Below are positions 61,559 through 64,000 of a DNA stretch of 64,000 nt, piece by piece. The first letter of the stretch is position 1; each line of letters opens with the position of its first letter. The stretch is from assembly GCF_013365535.1 (NCBI RefSeq), contig NZ_CP053590.1:2036501-2100500 (forward strand), read 5' to 3'. Both the position numbers and the translations under genes were made by a program. This DNA comes from Aquimarina sp. TRL1 (GTDB lineage Bacteria; Bacteroidota; Bacteroidia; Flavobacteriales; Flavobacteriaceae). The notes below the pieces were generated by a model. It searched no databases, was not told the DNA's origin, and was given only the letters and a program-made list of their open reading frames with translations.

Positions 61559-61643
61559 GCTCGAGTGGCGGAATTGGTAGACGCGCTGGATTCAAAATCC
61601 AGTTCTTTCGGGAGTGTGGGTTCGATTCCCACCTCGAGTACCA
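61559..61643 (+). tRNA. tRNA-Leu, anticodon CAA
   Basis: An 85-base cloverleaf with a long variable arm typical of Leu. The acceptor stem pairs GCTCGAG (61559-61565) with CTCGAGT (61633-61639); the discriminator base is A, and CCA is encoded (61641-61643). The anticodon stem is CTGGA/TCCAG with loop TTCAAAA, giving anticodon CAA, which reads UUG codons. The variable arm is TTCTTTCGGGAGT, and the T arm is GTGGGTTCGATTCCCAC. Confidence 0.95.
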
Positions 61644-61645
61644 GA

Positions 61646-61678
61646 TAAAAAAACCTTCTGTTTTCAGAAGGTTTTTTG
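61646..61678. terminator. Terminator after tRNA-Leu
   Basis: AAACCTTCTG (61651-61660) pairs with CAGAAGGTTT (61665-61674) around a TTTT loop, with an A run before and a T run after. Confidence 0.85.
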
Positions 61679-62006
61679 TTTTTTGAAGACATCTTCACAA
61701 GGTCAATTTATTCTGCCTCATCATACTTTTATTTTCTTAATTCTTCCCAATTAAAAGTATAGAATACTAATGTTCACTTTCTGAAACTTTAATGCACTGT
61801 TCTTTAGAGGAGCTATGTCGTTTCTCATGCATTTTCCTCTTTACGTAGGTTATATTCCGTCATACGTAGAAGAGGCGCTGCTTTAATTTTTACTTTTGAT
61901 TTAAAGCCATTCTAAATTACGCTTTAAAACCTAGTCACTCAATGATTTCATTTGCAGGACAATAGCATAAAATTATTAAAGTAACTTTCTATTTTTTCTT
62001 TACACA
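61679..62006. other. Upstream region of the NRPS gene
   Basis: About 330 bases with no gene recognised. It holds a -7 match, TACTTTTG (61891-61898), without a TTG partner, and AT-rich sequence; no Shine-Dalgarno is seen before the ATG at 62007. Confidence 0.4.
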
Positions 62007-64000
62007 ATGATGCATGATAATAAGAAATCAAAGACCCCAAATGTTATATCAAGAAAAAAGAATATACCTCCTCTTATAGGGTATATTACGTCTGAAGAAA
62101 TAAAAAATATTCAAAGCAAAACAGACAAATTAGGAGAGAGAGGGGTTGGTATTTCCTTTTTCTCTTTTGAACATGTGATTACATCTTCGGATTGGAAGTG
62201 TTTAAAAAATAAAGCACAGCAATATGAAATAGATTTGTGTTCACTATTCCTAAATAGTTTGATCCCGATTTTGGAAAGATGGAGTTCCCAAAGCTCTTTT
62301 TTAGTTGAAACGTCTATTCTTCCTTCAGAGGAAGATCTCCCATTTGCAGAGCAGGTACTGATTGTTCAAAAAACGCCCTGGATTACGATAACAAAATACA
62401 TAGAGGAGCAACTACAGAATGAAATAAGAGCAGTAGATGCAGAAAATGGCATTCCTATTAGTATTAGATCTAATTTGTGGACAATGCCTCAGGTAGAAAA
62501 TGATGAAAAAGGTCTTTTGTGTTCGATTGTAGAAAATGATAGAGGAATAACTGTGTGTTGGGAAGTTGATTCTCGTTTTTTCGAAGAGAGAAAGGTACAT
62601 GAAATGTTTACTTCATGGATATCTTTACTGGACTGGTTACAAGATGAAGAATGGGAAAAACCATTACCAGATATTTTACCAGTGAACCAACGAGAAGTTA
62701 GGAACTCGATAAATAATACCCAGATACCTATTGTAAAAAAGACGTTACATCACGACTTTTTTTTACAACCAACTAGAAATATAGCCTTACAATATTATAA
62801 TGAAGAAGGAAATTATGAGCAGTTGACATATGAAGCATTAGCTCATAAAGTACTTTCTCTGGCAGCAACCTTACAAGCCAAAGGGGTAAAAAAAGGAGAT
62901 CTTGTAGGAATTACAATTCCCAGAGGTCCCAATCAGATTATAGCCGTAATGGGAATTGTATCAATAGGGGCAGCTTATGTTCCTATTGGGGTTAATCAAC
63001 CGATATCAAGACAGAGAACAATTCACCAAATAGGAGAGATTAAACATGTAGTTGTTACTCCCGAATATGAAGAGAAAATAGGATATCCGGCGATTCAGAC
63101 AATCTCAGTAACAGATTTGAATCATGGGGTATTTGATTTGACATCTGTAGATATATCAACCGATGAATTAGCTTACGTCATTTTTACATCAGGTTCTACA
63201 GGGGCACCCAAAGGAGTAGAAATTACACATGAAGCAGCCTATAATACTATTCAAGATATAAATAAGCGGTTCTTAGTGACAGAAAAAGACAAAGCCCTTG
63301 CCTTATCAGCATTGGATTTTGACTTATCGGTATATGACATTTTTGGATTATTGTCAGTGGGAGGTTCTCTTGTTTTATTATCTGAGCAAACAAGAAGAGA
63401 GGCGACCATTTGGCGGGAGATGATAGAACGACATAAAGTAACTTTATGGAATTCTGTTCCGGCCTTGTTAGAAATGCTATTGATTAGTAATGTAGAAAAA
63501 AGTGAACTGTCTTCGCTGAGATTGGCAATGGTTTCAGGAGACTGGGTTGGTTTAGACCTTTTAGAATGTTTGGAAAAGGTGGCGCCACAAACAAAACTTT
63601 TTGCTTTGGGAGGAGCTACAGAAGCAGCTATTTGGTCCAATGTTTTTCCGGTAACCGAGGTGGCTTCAGGATGGAAATCAATTCCTTATGGAACCCCGCT
63701 GGAGAACCAATGCTACCGGGTAGTAGATTCATTGGGAAGAGATCGTCCCAATGGAGTTCCTGGAGAATTATGGATAGGAGGTAGTGGAGTTGCTAGAGGT
63801 TACTTGGGAAATCCAAAGCTTACAGCTGAACGATTTATTGTAGAAGGGGAGCAACGTTGGTATAGAACAGGAGACTTAGGACGTTATTGGGAAAATGGTA
63901 CTCTGGAGTTTTTAGGGAGAGAAGACCGTCAGGTAAAACTTAGAGGGTATAGAATAGAATTGGGAGAGATAGAAGTAGCGCTCAAAAAAAATGAAGGAAT
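62007..64000 (+). CDS. Non-ribosomal peptide synthetase, partial: Cy C-terminal lobe plus cysteine-type adenylation domain
   Basis: Open from the ATG at 62007 to the window end, about 664 residues shown. Residues 1 to about 240 look like the C-terminal lobe of a cyclization (Cy) domain (FLNSLIPILERWSSQSSFLVET, CWEVDSRFF, MFTSWISLLDWL), while the N-terminal lobe with the DxxxxDxxS motif is absent. The adenylation domain (about 240 onwards) has A3 TSGSTGAPKGVE and A8 GREDRQVKLRGYRIELGEIE. The specificity residues read D439 L440 Y443 N482 M508 S510 L534 I542 W543, which resemble the DLYN(L/M)SLIW code known for cysteine (thiazoline-type). No thiolation domain is reached. The likely product is a thiazoline/thiazole-containing peptide (inference). 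Confidence 0.85.
   Translation, partial: MMHDNKKSKTPNVISRKKNIPPLIGYITSEEIKNIQSKTDKLGERGVGISFFSFEHVITSSDWKCLKNKAQQYEIDLCSLFLNSLIPILERWSSQSSFLVETSILPSEEDLPFAEQVLIVQKTPWITITKYIEEQLQNEIRAVDAENGIPISIRSNLWTMPQVENDEKGLLCSIVENDRGITVCWEVDSRFFEERKVHEMFTSWISLLDWLQDEEWEKPLPDILPVNQREVRNSINNTQIPIVKKTLHHDFFLQPTRNIALQYYNEEGNYEQLTYEALAHKVLSLAATLQAKGVKKGDLVGITIPRGPNQIIAVMGIVSIGAAYVPIGVNQPISRQRTIHQIGEIKHVVVTPEYEEKIGYPAIQTISVTDLNHGVFDLTSVDISTDELAYVIFTSGSTGAPKGVEITHEAAYNTIQDINKRFLVTEKDKALALSALDFDLSVYDIFGLLSVGGSLVLLSEQTRREATIWREMIERHKVTLWNSVPALLEMLLISNVEKSELSSLRLAMVSGDWVGLDLLECLEKVAPQTKLFALGGATEAAIWSNVFPVTEVASGWKSIPYGTPLENQCYRVVDSLGRDRPNGVPGELWIGGSGVARGYLGNPKLTAERFIVEGEQRWYRTGDLGRYWENGTLEFLGREDRQVKLRGYRIELGEIEVALKKNEG

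Noticed and set aside
1..64000. CRISPR array, prophage or insertion sequence
   Set aside because: No regularly spaced repeats, no transposase, integrase or phage structural motif was seen.

Overview
The window looks like chromosomal DNA from a marine-type member of the Flavobacteriaceae (phylum Bacteroidota; Aquimarina-like is a guess). The evidence is: low G+C; promoters of the Bacteroidota type (TTG, about 20 bp, TAnnTTTG) with few Shine-Dalgarno sequences; type IX secretion (T9SS) C-terminal sorting domains on secreted enzymes; a fused OlsF-type acyltransferase; an HTTM protein overlapping ribF; DUF1501/DUF1800 and DUF4286 proteins; and large multidomain chitinases. I see no prophage, insertion sequence or CRISPR array.

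Layout. 1-6840: end of a Y-family DNA polymerase, a PLP aminotransferase, the sdhCAB operon with a clear promoter and terminator, an M28 lipoprotein peptidase and a DinB-fold protein. 6849-11055: a membrane M28 peptidase, a CBS-pair protein, a small zinc-ribbon protein, and an 800-base gap that holds a candidate structured RNA with its own promoter and terminator. 11054-16092: a histone-deacetylase-like hydrolase, metG, a frameshifted collagen-like lipoprotein gene and a thioredoxin-reductase-like flavoprotein. 16281-20952: DUF1501 and DUF1800 proteins, an LD-carboxypeptidase and a YraN protein. 21048-28519: two neighbouring chitinases, one of 872 residues (GH18) and one of 1589 residues carrying both GH18 and GH19 domains; they share a nearly identical pair of chitin-binding modules.

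29047-36782: a lipoprotein, mfd, a TerB-like protein, then a compact four-gene operon for a coiled-coil protein, a probable GTPase-regulator-type protein, a Ras-like small GTPase and a soluble hybrid histidine kinase. 36871-42397: fbp, a GNAT, a nitrilase-family hydrolase, aspartokinase and OlsF. 42426-44187: a small arsenic operon (arsR, DUF6428, ArsN-like acetyltransferase, arsC) with a palindromic operator and no efflux pump. 44271-53182: housekeeping and small genes, including a 2-hydroxyacid dehydrogenase, mgtE, rsmA, a TPR protein and serS. 53545-61406: a LysR regulator, an alpha/beta hydrolase, an astacin-like lipoprotein, HTTM-ribF, pth, and prs-rplY. 61559-64000: tRNA-Leu(CAA), then the start of a non-ribosomal peptide synthetase whose adenylation domain reads as cysteine-specific and which begins with only the C-terminal lobe of a cyclization domain.

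The best candidates for something undescribed are the multibranched RNA at 10831-11055, the GTPase/kinase module at 33565-36782, and the synthetase gene at the right edge. All calls come from reading sequence and remembered family motifs; no database search was run.
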